A DNA stretch of 64,000 nucleotides, taken from Oscillospiraceae bacterium. Its GTDB lineage: Bacteria; Bacillota; Clostridia; Oscillospirales; Oscillospiraceae. Positions 10,284 through 18,610 of this stretch are shown one piece after another (the stretch's first letter is position 1; each line of letters begins with the position of its first letter). The stretch spans positions 32,359 through 96,358 of the forward strand of contig JAGAQA010000035.1 in assembly GCA_017622995.1 (NCBI GenBank), in the 5' to 3' direction. Position numbers and translations under genes: made by a program. The notes below the pieces were generated by a model. It was not told the DNA's origin. It was given only the letters and a program-made list of their open reading frames with translations, and did no database searches.

Positions 10284-10377
10284 ATCGAAATGTAATTGGG
10301 AATCTCATTTATCCTCTAACCGCCCGAAAAAGGCACATTTGCGCATCCTGAGAACTCCCAGGAAAATCTAAAAAATG

Positions 10378-10420
10378 AGACCTTGTGTAGCATTTTCGAG
10401 TGCTGCATGAGGTCTTTTTT
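10378..10420 (+). terminator. Intrinsic terminator of the purine block
   Basis: AGACCT (10378-10383) pairs with AGGTCT (10410-10415), extended by inner AGCA/TGCT pairing, and is followed by a run of T. It lies about 95 bp after the guaA stop and marks the left edge of the accessory island. Confidence 0.85.
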
Positions 10421-10788
10421 GTTCCATATTTGGCCTTGTAAAATCTTCTGTTTTCTCTGCTTTTCCTCTCTTCGAGAAATGAGCAGAACCAGAAAAACGC
10501 AAACAAATCTCTGGTATTTTTCTCAGCAATCTCCCATTATATTCTAGTTCACTTTCAAAGGAACGGGCGGGAAAAAACGAGAAAAAGATGGGATAATCCC
10601 GTTTAATCTCTTCGAGAAAAAGACGGGAAAGGAAAAGAATCAAGACAGAACTTCGTAATATTCTTGAACTCTTCCTATATATTTCTCTTTATTTCCACGC
10701 TAATTTCCCTAATTTTCCATTCTTTTTCTTGTTTCTCTCCAATCATTTTGGGGAAAAGAGAGAAAGAGACAGGAAAGGACTGGATTAT
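10421..10788. other. AT-rich non-coding stretch at the island's left edge
   Basis: This stretch is much richer in A+T and poly-purine/pyrimidine runs than the flanking genes, and no convincing coding frame is seen. The motif CTCTTCGAGAAA occurs twice, near 10475 and 10606. It could be a degraded transposon end, given the adjacent TnsC-like remnant, but no clean terminal inverted repeat was found. Confidence 0.5.
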
Positions 10789-10990
10789 CTAGGGAACCAT
10801 GGCAATGCTGATGCCGCTATTATTAATCAGCTGCGTCAGACAATCCACCAGAGTCTTCCCATTTTTGTGATTCACAACGTGCTGTATTTCATCAACCACC
10901 AGAAGTCCGATGTGATTTAACGCCACTTTTGCTGCCAGTGCTCTGGGAGGCAGACCATACATTTTCAGGTATGGGGTAAGTAACTCACAA
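10789..10990 (-). pseudogene. Remnant of a TnsC/TniB-like transposition ATPase
   Basis: On the minus strand a fragment reads NHIGLLVVDEIQHV, then KNGKTLVDCLTQLINNSGIS and IAMVP before a stop. LLVVDEIQ is the Walker B motif of AAA+ ATPases. The following LTQLINNSGIS block is characteristic of TnsC/TniB-type transposition regulators, which normally continue as MVGTPE. Here the frame breaks at that point. No Walker A motif or C-terminal part is present nearby, so the gene is a decayed piece. It is the main evidence that a Tn7- or Tn5053-like element once occupied the region after guaA. Boundaries are approximate. Confidence 0.75.
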
Positions 10991-11085
10991 AGGCTTGTAG
11001 AAAACGCACTAAAAAGAGAAGTTAAGGGGCAAATCGTTGTAACCATATTGAGGAATATGTAATTGTATATTTTCATCAAAGATTC

Positions 11086-11114
11086 TTGAAATTTAATATT
11101 TGTTGTTGTATAAT
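11086..11114 (+). promoter_or_regulatory. Sigma-A promoter of the signal peptidase-surface protein operon
   Basis: TTGAAA (11086-11091), 17 bp and TATAAT (11109-11114) form a near-consensus promoter. Transcription would start near 11121, which excludes an upstream TTG at 11100 as the start of the next gene. Confidence 0.8.
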
Positions 11115-11147
11115 TTTAAAGATAATCGTCTGAAAAAATGCTTTGAG

Positions 11148-11645
11148 ATGTGTTACACTTGTTTCACTGCATATATAGAAATAATGTTGACAGTTGCCGT
11201 ATTGGTAGCCACCATTTGGATGCCTGTGCTGCAGATTTACGGAGCCTCCATGACGCCGACCCTCTGCGAGGGGGACATTGTGGTTTCCGTGAAAGGGTCG
11301 AATTTTGAACCGGGCGACCTGGTGGCGTTCTATCTTGGAAACAAAATTTTGGTCAAACGCTGTATCGCAGGTTCCGGCCAATGGGTGAATATTGATGAGA
11401 ATGGCAATGCGTATGTGGATGGTGAACTGCTGGACGAGCCGTATCTGACAGATAAAGCGCTTGGCGACTGCAATATAGACTTGCCCTACCAAGTACCGGA
11501 TAATCGTTACTTCTGCATGGGCGATCACCGTTCTGCTTCCGTGGATTCCCGTCACACCAACATAGGTTGTATCGCGGACGAACAAATTGTAGGTAAGATT
11601 GTGCTCCGGATCTGGCCGATAGCAGATTTCGGAGCACTTAAATAG
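11148..11645 (+). CDS. Type I signal peptidase, probably dedicated to the adjacent surface protein
   Basis: The product (165 residues from ATG 11148) is a membrane-bound serine protease that removes signal peptides outside the membrane. It has one N-terminal membrane helix (LTVAVLVATIWMPVLQIYG). The catalytic Ser lies in GASMTPTL and the general-base Lys in KILVKRCIAG, and the MGDHRSASVDSR box is present. A longer frame from TTG 11100 would overlap the promoter -10, so ATG 11148 is preferred, although its ribosome site is weak; ATG 11184 is another option. The LPXTG gene begins 19 bp after its stop. Pilus and surface-protein islands often carry their own peptidase, so a dedicated role is likely but inferred. 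Confidence 0.9.
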   Translation: MCYTCFTAYIEIMLTVAVLVATIWMPVLQIYGASMTPTLCEGDIVVSVKGSNFEPGDLVAFYLGNKILVKRCIAGSGQWVNIDENGNAYVDGELLDEPYLTDKALGDCNIDLPYQVPDNRYFCMGDHRSASVDSRHTNIGCIADEQIVGKIVLRIWPIADFGALK

Positions 11646-11664
11646 AGTGGCAGGTGATGGGCAT

Positions 11665-14600
11665 ATGAAGCACAGTGCGCTGCAGGGCGCAGAAAAATAT
11701 ATGAAAGCGCACATAAGAAAAAAACGCTGGTACAGAGTTGTCACCTGCCTTGCCTGTGTGGTGGTGTTCTGTACCACCTACGCATTGATTCTGCCTGCTA
11801 TTACGCTGGAAAATACGGGATGTGAGATACCGGAGCATACGCATGTTCAGGAGTGCTATGCACAGGTAACGTCGGTTTCACACACGGAACCTGTGTGCAC
11901 CATCGAGGGACTGAATATCCATCAGCATGACAATACCTGTTATGACAGCGAAGGAAATCTGATTTGCCGATATGCGAACTTTGTGGTTCACAGGCACGAT
12001 TCGGCTTGCTTTGACAAAGACGGAAACCTGTGGTGCGCTTTGCCTGAAATTGAGGTGCATCAGCACACGGACAGCTGCTATACGCAGCCGGAAGTCCATG
12101 AACACACGGCGGATTGCTTCACCCTCGAGCAGTGGGAGATGACCTGTGTGGAGCACATGCATACAGAGAATTGCTATGTACAGTCCCAATACCTGACTTG
12201 CGGCAGGGAGGAAAGCGAAGGCCATCAGCACAACGAAACCTGCATGGTTGAGAGATCTGAAATTCAGTGCGGCCAGGAGGAATCGGCGGGTCACCAACAC
12301 AGTGAAAGCTGCATGGGTGAAAACGGTGAAATCCAGTGCGGCATCGCCGAATCCCGGGGACATTTCCATACCGAAAGCTGCATGGGTATAATTCTCGAAG
12401 CGCAGTGCGGCATAGCAGAGTCAGAGGGACATCATCACGATGACAGCTGCTATGAAACCACCCAGGAGCTGGTCTGCGAAATTGAGAGCGACCACCAGCA
12501 CACCGATGCGTGCTACGCATGGGAGCAGGTGCTGATCTGTGACATTTCCACGCAGTTGGAGGCGTCGACAGAGCCGGTACTGACCTGTAGAGAGCCGGAA
12601 GTTATTCTTCATAAACATACCGCAGACTGCTCTGACGGCAATGGATATCTGATCTGCGGAATGCCCCAGGTGCTGGAACACCGGCATACCGATACCTGCT
12701 TTGAGACGGTACAGGAGGCTGCCGATACCGAGTCTTTGACGTGTACGCTTCCCGAGGACGAGACCCACACCCATACGGCCCTATGCTACGGGACTTGGAA
12801 TCTGACGTGCACTTTGCCGGAGCATACCCACACGGAGGAATGCTATGCTTCGGAGGAGGAAACCGGGGACTATGCGGTTATGCTGCTGGATGATGGTGAT
12901 TCGGATGAGGGGATTATGCCGCAGACGGACAGTACCGAAACACTTACCATTACCTCCATCACAGGTTCCGGTACGAAGTATGACGCGAACGGTGACTACT
13001 ATACTTCGGATCTCAGGATCGAGTTTACCTTGACCACCAGTCAAATCAAAACCGACGCTGCTTATATCTATACCTACCCGGAAGGCGTGGTTGTTCCGAC
13101 AGGACTGCTGAACGATCAGAAAGACCTGCTGGATAGCAGCGGCGGTAAAGCCGGTACCTATGAATTCATTGACAATGGCGACGGAACCTATTCGGTGCAA
13201 ATAAGGTTTGATGAATCCTATGTCAAGAGTGCAGGCGAGACAATCACTGGCTATGTGCAATTCAAGGGCGAACTGCATGCGGAGGAAGTTCAGGATGGAG
13301 GTAGTATCTGGCTGGTTGGCCATGATAATATTGGTTTGATAATCCCATCTGATGAGATTGAATACCCAGCAAACGAGACGAATTATTATGACATCGATGT
13401 CAGCAAGGAGGGCAGTTATGTTCAGGACGGGGACAAGCTGGTCTATACCGTCTATGTCCGCACCAGCAAAGGCACCCCGGATCCAATCCTGTTTACGGAT
13501 ACAATCACTGCTGACGGCTTGACTCTTGGCGAACCTACTGTGACAGTGGAGAAGGGCTGTCGCTATTGGTATAATGAGAATACCTACTATGATGATCCCA
13601 CATGGACAAAACAGAATGTGGCGCCCAGCTATAGTAATGGGACAATCAGTATGTCCTTGGATAAATTGAACGTTGCGGAAACCAAGGATCCCAATAATAC
13701 TGACTGCATCAAGCAGGATGTCTACAAAATCACCTACACCTATGACATCACTGGCATGGATGTGTCCAGCGTTACGCCGCAGAACACCGTCACGGTAACC
13801 GCCACCGACACGACCAAGAACCAGACGATCACCGACACAGCCACGGTGGATGTGAATGTCTATAAGGACCAGACCCGAACCCTGGATAAGACAGGCGAAT
13901 ATGTTCCGGAAGATGGAAAAATCAAGTGGACCATTACCGTGAATGCCAATAACAAGGATCTGACGGGCTTTACCCTGACGGACGAGATGCTGGGCGATAT
14001 CTCCCAGGGAACCGAAATTTCCATCCAACCCAATACGGGCTTTGAATGGGTCTACGCTACGGGAACAGACGAGAATGGTGATATCCCCACAACATCCACG
14101 GTCACAGGCCTGACCTTCACCGCTATGGAGGGCGCCCAGACCAACAACAACCAGTACACCATTACATACTATACCAACGCTCCGTCGGATACCTCCACGA
14201 AGACGCCGGTCACCAACACGGTGGAGCTGGAAACCCCTGGCGGCGAGAAGACGGAGAAAAACGTTACCGTTACCGTGGGCGGCTATACGCTGGACAAGAA
14301 CGGTTGGTACAATGCCTCCAACGGGAAAATCGAGTGGACCATCACATTAAATCAGAACCGCAGTGACATTGCCGGGGCAACCTTGGAAGACGCCATGTTC
14401 AAGGGACTTACCAATACGGACTTCACCATTGAACCAAGTGAGGGCTTTAACTGGATTACTGTTGAGGACGGGACCATTACCGGCATCCGGTTCAACGCTG
14501 GGGAAAACGATACAAACACCAACAGCTATACCATTCGGTATTCCACGGAGGTGGAAAGCTCCGGTGAGGCCCAAACCGTTTCCAACACCGCTATCTTTAA

Positions 14601-17600
14601 TCCCAATCCGGGAGGGGTCGGCGGAGAGGTTATCGGAACTGGTGAGGTCACCGTTGGCGGCTATACCATCGAAAAGTCCGGCTCTGCCGACTACTGGAAT
14701 TACAACGGGACCGTCACATGGACCATTAGGATCAACAGCAACCGGCTGGATATTACCAACGCCACCCTGACAGACGAAATGTTCGCTGCACTGAAAACAG
14801 GTGACTTTACCGTCTCGCCCGATTCAGGCTTTGAATGGATTTACGCTGTGGACGGGGATGGTAATAAAACGGATACAATCACCGGCATGAAGTTCACGGC
14901 TGCGGAAGGGGAAAAGAATACCAATTATTATTCCATTTCCTACACCACCAGCAACCCCAGCAGCTGGAGTGACCAGACGATCCAAAACACCGCATTCTTC
15001 ACGCCCGATGGAAAGGACCCCATCCCCGACGATGCGAAGGTGACGATCCCCGGTAAGGGCAGCGTCAGCAAGTCCATGGACGGAGCGATGATCTCTGAAG
15101 ATGGCTCTACTGCCGTAATCACCTGGACCGTTACCCTTGATATTCCGGCGGGCGGCCTCCCTGCGGGTACTGTGATTGAAGACAACGTGACGCAGAGAGA
15201 CCAGTGGACGGTCAACACCAACCAGTGGATGACCCGCGTCCAGATCACTGCCTGGGCAACCAACATGACCTGGAACAACGGCGCAGGCGCAACCAACGTG
15301 TATACCCCGTCTCCCATGAATGTGACCTTCCTGGCCTCCGATGGGAATACGTATAACTATTCGGATATCAGCAACAATCTGAATGGCTACTTTGATAGTC
15401 TGACCTACACAGTCTTCCGAATCACCTTTGCGGACGGCCTGATTCCGCCGGAGGGAGCCACGAAACTATCCTTCACCTACTGCACCACCGCCGACCTGTC
15501 CTCCGGACAAATTGGTAAGAACGAGTATTACAACTCTGTCACGGTAGACGGCAAGAGCAGCAACGCGGCATATACCTATTACAAGCCCGGCGTAGTGAAG
15601 ATGAATGGCAGTTTCCAGACCGGAACCACCTACACCGAATCCGAAGATGGCGTTCTTACCTGGGTGGTTAAGGTCACATTGGGCAGTGAGGAAAGTAAAA
15701 GCCTCACTGTCACCGATACTCTGCCCAATTACGTTGTTCTGGATAAGCTGGAACTGCGGGATGCCAACTGGAATACCAAAGAGCTGACCATCGGGGAGAC
15801 CAGAACCTACGAATGGGGGACTATCGGCGCTTATCGCGTTAACGTCACCCAAAGCGGCAGCAATGTTGTGGCCGTGATGACTCCTGCAACAGAGGATGGT
15901 TTCCTGCCGAAGAACACGGAGCTGAACTTCATTTACACCTGCCATGTGGATAAGGACAGCCTGGCGGATTTGGAGACTGGGAAAACCTACGAGTTTATCA
16001 ATAAAGTCACAGCGAAAACGGACGAGTGCTCCATCGGTTCTTCGGAACAAACCCAGAACTGGACCTACAGTACGGCTACCTCCAGCAGCCAGTATGTAGA
16101 CAAGACCGGCTCCTGGGACAATGACAACCGCCGTGTAAACTACTCTGTGGTTCTCAACCCCGAGGGCAAGGACCTGCTGCCGGACGAAGAAATCTTGACC
16201 ATGACGGACACGCTGACGTACACCAACAGCGTGGATGCCTGGACGGAAACAGGTGGGTTCCAGCAGAAGCGTTTCAACATTGAGGTAACTCTGATTCAGA
16301 ACAGTGTCCGGCTCTTCCGTAGGAATGAGGATGGAAGCAAGGGACAGGAGATCACGGATTGGACTTGGCTTTACAGTGTTTCTTCCGCTCAATATAATCC
16401 AAATAGTATTACCAATACCATCACGGCAACTGGCATCCCGGACAGCACGCCGCTGATCCTGGAATACGCCTACACCGTTTATTCCGACATTGAAAAGGGC
16501 TGGGTCATTAACGATCTGGGTATCAGCAACACCGCCAAGCTGGAGGGCGTGAACAATGCCCAGGACAGCGAGTCCAGCACAAAGGTGTGGAAGGACTCCA
16601 GCTCCTCTGCAGGTGTCACCACGGACAAGACCTTCACCCTGTATAAGGTGGAGGAAGGGAATTACAACAACGGGCTGTCCGGCGCGGTATTCGCTGTTTA
16701 CGCCTATGATACCGAAACGGATGCGTATAACGATTCCGAGGTGAAAACATATACCACGGACAGCAATGGTATGTTCCAGATCAAGTGGTCTGACGGGGGG
16801 TATGCTTACAACACGCTGTACAAGGTTGTGGAGATTACGCCTCCTACGGGCTACAGGCTGCCGGATACGGTGGAGGAATACTACTTCTACTTCTCCAGTG
16901 AGACGGATACCGAGCATACACTGCCTGAAAACCTGCCCGGCGTAGCTGTGGATTTGTCCAAGACAGACAAAACCGTGTATGCGGAAAATGTGAATAACAT
17001 GACCAAAATCACTGTGAACAAGCAGTGGTTCAGCGCAGACGGTAGCGAGATCATCGGCACCAAGGCTGGTTCGGTCAGCTTCGACCTCTACCAGGTCGCA
17101 AGCGCCACGCCGCCCGGGGAAAGCGGCGGTAGTGACAGCGGCGGCAGTTCCGGTGGAACGGGAGTGAGCTATAGGTATACATCAAATTACTATGATGAAG
17201 TTGCCAGCGGTACACTCAGTGGTTTTCAGATTGGCTCTGTGGTAGAGGTTACAGTCACAATGAAAACGCCTAGCCAATGGTGGAAACCTCCAGTAACCTT
17301 AACAGGTCTGAGCGGTACTGGTTATTGGGACGATGATGGTGCAATTTATACTTGCCAGGCAACCATAACAGCGGAAAGCATTGTTGTTGATGTCAGCGAT
17401 TCCAAGGGAAAATTTAGTGTCATGATCACAAAGATTTCCGACCCTGAATCCGGGAACACCGGTTCCGGGGATGAGGAAGAAACTGGCGGCGATACCTCTA
17501 CCACTCCGTCAGGCACGCTATATGGCACCTACACCGTCTCCAATACAGACGGCTGGACTTGGACGAAGGGCGATCTGCCGTTGACCGGAACGGATGCGGA

Positions 17601-17868
17601 CGGCAATACCGTCTACTACACCTACTATGTAGTGGAGCACGGCGTGACCAACTGCACCACCGCTTATGAGAACAACGGAGGCATCGCGTCCGGTACGATT
17701 GTCATCAAGAACACGGAGAGTGAGAATCCCGCATATACGCTCCCTGAAACCGGCGGAGCCGGTACGACCCCGTATACCATGGGAGGTTTGCTGCTGATGG
17801 CAGCGGCAGGATTCTTCCTGCTGTATAACCATTCCAAACGCAGAAGGGAAGATGCTTCACCTTCCTGA
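11665..17868 (+). CDS. LPXTG-anchored multidomain surface protein with His/Cys-rich repeat region (2,067 aa)
   Basis: A probable adhesin or pilin-like protein linked to peptidoglycan by sortase. Order: basic N-terminus and signal helix ending in YALILPAITLE; residues about 57-396 with 15 copies of H-x-H-x3-C, most followed by an L-x-C or I-x-C element; beta-rich Ig-like region (about 426-732); three related repeats of about 125 residues beginning near 736 (WTITVNANN, WTITLNQNRSDI, WTIRINSNRLDI); further beta domains; a SpaA/Cna-B-like domain near 1656; a final Cna-B domain near 1780 split by a Ser/Gly-rich insert; LPETG at 2026, membrane helix and KRRRE tail. ATG 11665 is preferred over GTG 11647 because AGGTGATG lies just upstream. 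Codon use is more AT-rich than in the purine genes, in line with acquisition. A sortase remnant follows. Confidence 0.93.
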   Translation: MKHSALQGAEKYMKAHIRKKRWYRVVTCLACVVVFCTTYALILPAITLENTGCEIPEHTHVQECYAQVTSVSHTEPVCTIEGLNIHQHDNTCYDSEGNLICRYANFVVHRHDSACFDKDGNLWCALPEIEVHQHTDSCYTQPEVHEHTADCFTLEQWEMTCVEHMHTENCYVQSQYLTCGREESEGHQHNETCMVERSEIQCGQEESAGHQHSESCMGENGEIQCGIAESRGHFHTESCMGIILEAQCGIAESEGHHHDDSCYETTQELVCEIESDHQHTDACYAWEQVLICDISTQLEASTEPVLTCREPEVILHKHTADCSDGNGYLICGMPQVLEHRHTDTCFETVQEAADTESLTCTLPEDETHTHTALCYGTWNLTCTLPEHTHTEECYASEEETGDYAVMLLDDGDSDEGIMPQTDSTETLTITSITGSGTKYDANGDYYTSDLRIEFTLTTSQIKTDAAYIYTYPEGVVVPTGLLNDQKDLLDSSGGKAGTYEFIDNGDGTYSVQIRFDESYVKSAGETITGYVQFKGELHAEEVQDGGSIWLVGHDNIGLIIPSDEIEYPANETNYYDIDVSKEGSYVQDGDKLVYTVYVRTSKGTPDPILFTDTITADGLTLGEPTVTVEKGCRYWYNENTYYDDPTWTKQNVAPSYSNGTISMSLDKLNVAETKDPNNTDCIKQDVYKITYTYDITGMDVSSVTPQNTVTVTATDTTKNQTITDTATVDVNVYKDQTRTLDKTGEYVPEDGKIKWTITVNANNKDLTGFTLTDEMLGDISQGTEISIQPNTGFEWVYATGTDENGDIPTTSTVTGLTFTAMEGAQTNNNQYTITYYTNAPSDTSTKTPVTNTVELETPGGEKTEKNVTVTVGGYTLDKNGWYNASNGKIEWTITLNQNRSDIAGATLEDAMFKGLTNTDFTIEPSEGFNWITVEDGTITGIRFNAGENDTNTNSYTIRYSTEVESSGEAQTVSNTAIFNPNPGGVGGEVIGTGEVTVGGYTIEKSGSADYWNYNGTVTWTIRINSNRLDITNATLTDEMFAALKTGDFTVSPDSGFEWIYAVDGDGNKTDTITGMKFTAAEGEKNTNYYSISYTTSNPSSWSDQTIQNTAFFTPDGKDPIPDDAKVTIPGKGSVSKSMDGAMISEDGSTAVITWTVTLDIPAGGLPAGTVIEDNVTQRDQWTVNTNQWMTRVQITAWATNMTWNNGAGATNVYTPSPMNVTFLASDGNTYNYSDISNNLNGYFDSLTYTVFRITFADGLIPPEGATKLSFTYCTTADLSSGQIGKNEYYNSVTVDGKSSNAAYTYYKPGVVKMNGSFQTGTTYTESEDGVLTWVVKVTLGSEESKSLTVTDTLPNYVVLDKLELRDANWNTKELTIGETRTYEWGTIGAYRVNVTQSGSNVVAVMTPATEDGFLPKNTELNFIYTCHVDKDSLADLETGKTYEFINKVTAKTDECSIGSSEQTQNWTYSTATSSSQYVDKTGSWDNDNRRVNYSVVLNPEGKDLLPDEEILTMTDTLTYTNSVDAWTETGGFQQKRFNIEVTLIQNSVRLFRRNEDGSKGQEITDWTWLYSVSSAQYNPNSITNTITATGIPDSTPLILEYAYTVYSDIEKGWVINDLGISNTAKLEGVNNAQDSESSTKVWKDSSSSAGVTTDKTFTLYKVEEGNYNNGLSGAVFAVYAYDTETDAYNDSEVKTYTTDSNGMFQIKWSDGGYAYNTLYKVVEITPPTGYRLPDTVEEYYFYFSSETDTEHTLPENLPGVAVDLSKTDKTVYAENVNNMTKITVNKQWFSADGSEIIGTKAGSVSFDLYQVASATPPGESGGSDSGGSSGGTGVSYRYTSNYYDEVASGTLSGFQIGSVVEVTVTMKTPSQWWKPPVTLTGLSGTGYWDDDGAIYTCQATITAESIVVDVSDSKGKFSVMITKISDPESGNTGSGDEEETGGDTSTTPSGTLYGTYTVSNTDGWTWTKGDLPLTGTDADGNTVYYTYYVVEHGVTNCTTAYENNGGIASGTIVIKNTESENPAYTLPETGGAGTTPYTMGGLLLMAAAGFFLLYNHSKRRREDASPS

Positions 17869-17892
17869 CGTACAAAAAATCCCCAATTCCCA

Positions 17893-18120
17893 AGCGCCCC
17901 TTTTTCAAACAAAGAATTGAAAAGCCTCTCGGAAGGAGATGTTGCTACTTTTACGGATATGGCCGGAAATGTGTTCATCTACAAAATGGTGGAACGGGAG
18001 ACACTGAATCCCACAGATATTGAGGAAATGGAAGATGGAGATTGGGATTTGACACTGTTCACATGTACTGTGGGAGGGAAAACCCGTGTGACAATCCGAT
18101 TCAAGCTGGATAAAGATTGA
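17893..18120 (+). pseudogene. Sortase remnant (C-terminal third only)
   Basis: The frame encodes LKSLSEGDVATFTDMAG, then VFIYKMVERETLNPTDIEEM and GDWDLTLFTCTVGGKTRVTI. TLFTC carries the sortase active-site Cys and the downstream R is the catalytic Arg. The catalytic His and the whole N-terminal half, including its membrane anchor, are missing, and no suitable start with a ribosome site exists. It begins only 25 bp after the LPXTG stop and is in the same reading frame as that gene. The likely history is deletion of a housekeeping-type pilin-sortase pair's second gene. Anchoring of the LPXTG protein would then depend on a sortase encoded elsewhere. Confidence 0.85.
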
Positions 18121-18160
18121 TAGCCACAAGTCCAACTTGCCGTTTTCAAGCCGGTCGTTT

Positions 18161-18181
18161 TTTGCGGTTTTAATCCGCAAA
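18161..18181 (+). other. Short hairpin after the sortase remnant
   Basis: TTTGCGG (18161-18167) pairs with CCGCAAA (18175-18181) around a T-rich loop. The seven-pair stem lacks a downstream U-run on the plus strand, so termination is weak at best. Confidence 0.4.
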
Positions 18182-18186
18182 TACTC

Positions 18187-18215
18187 TTGCTTACTACATT
18201 GAGTTGCGGTATACT
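18187..18215 (+). promoter_or_regulatory. Promoter left in front of the ATPase remnant
   Basis: TTGCTT (18187-18192), 17 bp and TATACT (18210-18215) precede AGCGGAGG and the start of the broken ATPase gene, so the expression signals outlasted the coding sequence. Confidence 0.6.
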
Positions 18216-18229
18216 GTTCACAAGCGGAG

Positions 18230-18509
18230 GTGGTCACGATAATTTCCAGACCCATTTATGTGGACAAGATCATGACATTCACGGATACGCCCTTTGTGAA
18301 GATTCTCACCGGCGTGCGCCGCTGCGGAAAATCTACCATTCTCAAAATGATTATCCGAGAAGACGCAGCGCCGGGAGTATGACCGGCTTCTGAATATCCG
18401 GGACAATTACCCCAAGTATGTTCTGAGAACGGATGACTTCGTCTGCGGGAACTTCGAAGGCATCAAAACCATGCATGTGGCGGACTTCCTTTTGTCCGAT
18501 GAATTCTAG
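18230..18509 (+). pseudogene. AAA ATPase (DUF4143-type) with large internal deletion
   Basis: The first part (GTG 18230 with AGCGGAGG) encodes ISRPIYVDKIM and FVKILTGVRRCGKSTILKMI, the N-terminus and Walker A (GVRRCGKST) of a common ATPase family with a C-terminal DUF4143. Near 18355 it jumps, out of frame, to the family's extreme C-terminus: REYDRLLNIRDNYPKYVL, then GNFEGIKTMHVADFLLSDEF and TAG at 18507-18509. Intact members are roughly 400 residues, so about three quarters of the gene is gone. Walker B and DUF4143 are absent. The first frame stops at a TGA overlapping the junction. It cannot be functional as an ATPase. Confidence 0.85.
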
Positions 18510-18543
18510 GGAAGTATTCCCTACCCACAAACACTAAAGTCTC

Positions 18544-18575
18544 AGCCCGTACTGATCAAATGGTCAGTACGGGCT
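18544..18575. terminator. 12-bp perfect stem between ATPase remnant and TPR gene
   Basis: AGCCCGTACTGA (18544-18555) pairs with TCAGTACGGGCT (18564-18575) around an 8-nt loop, 35 bp beyond the stop of the minus-strand TPR gene. There is no long U-run on either side (GTTGT on plus, GAGACTTT on minus), so efficiency is uncertain. Confidence 0.6.
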
Positions 18576-18610
18576 GTTGTCATGTCATTATGGTTCTGAG
18601 CGCTTTGCGT

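Noticed and set aside
11100-11147. Longer signal peptidase from TTG 11100
   Set aside because: It would begin upstream of the -10 box at 11109-11114, so the codon would not be transcribed from that promoter.
18100-18560. Duplicate of the guaA 3' end marking an integration site
   Set aside because: No repeat of the guaA terminal sequence was seen at the right edge of the island, and no integrase gene is present.
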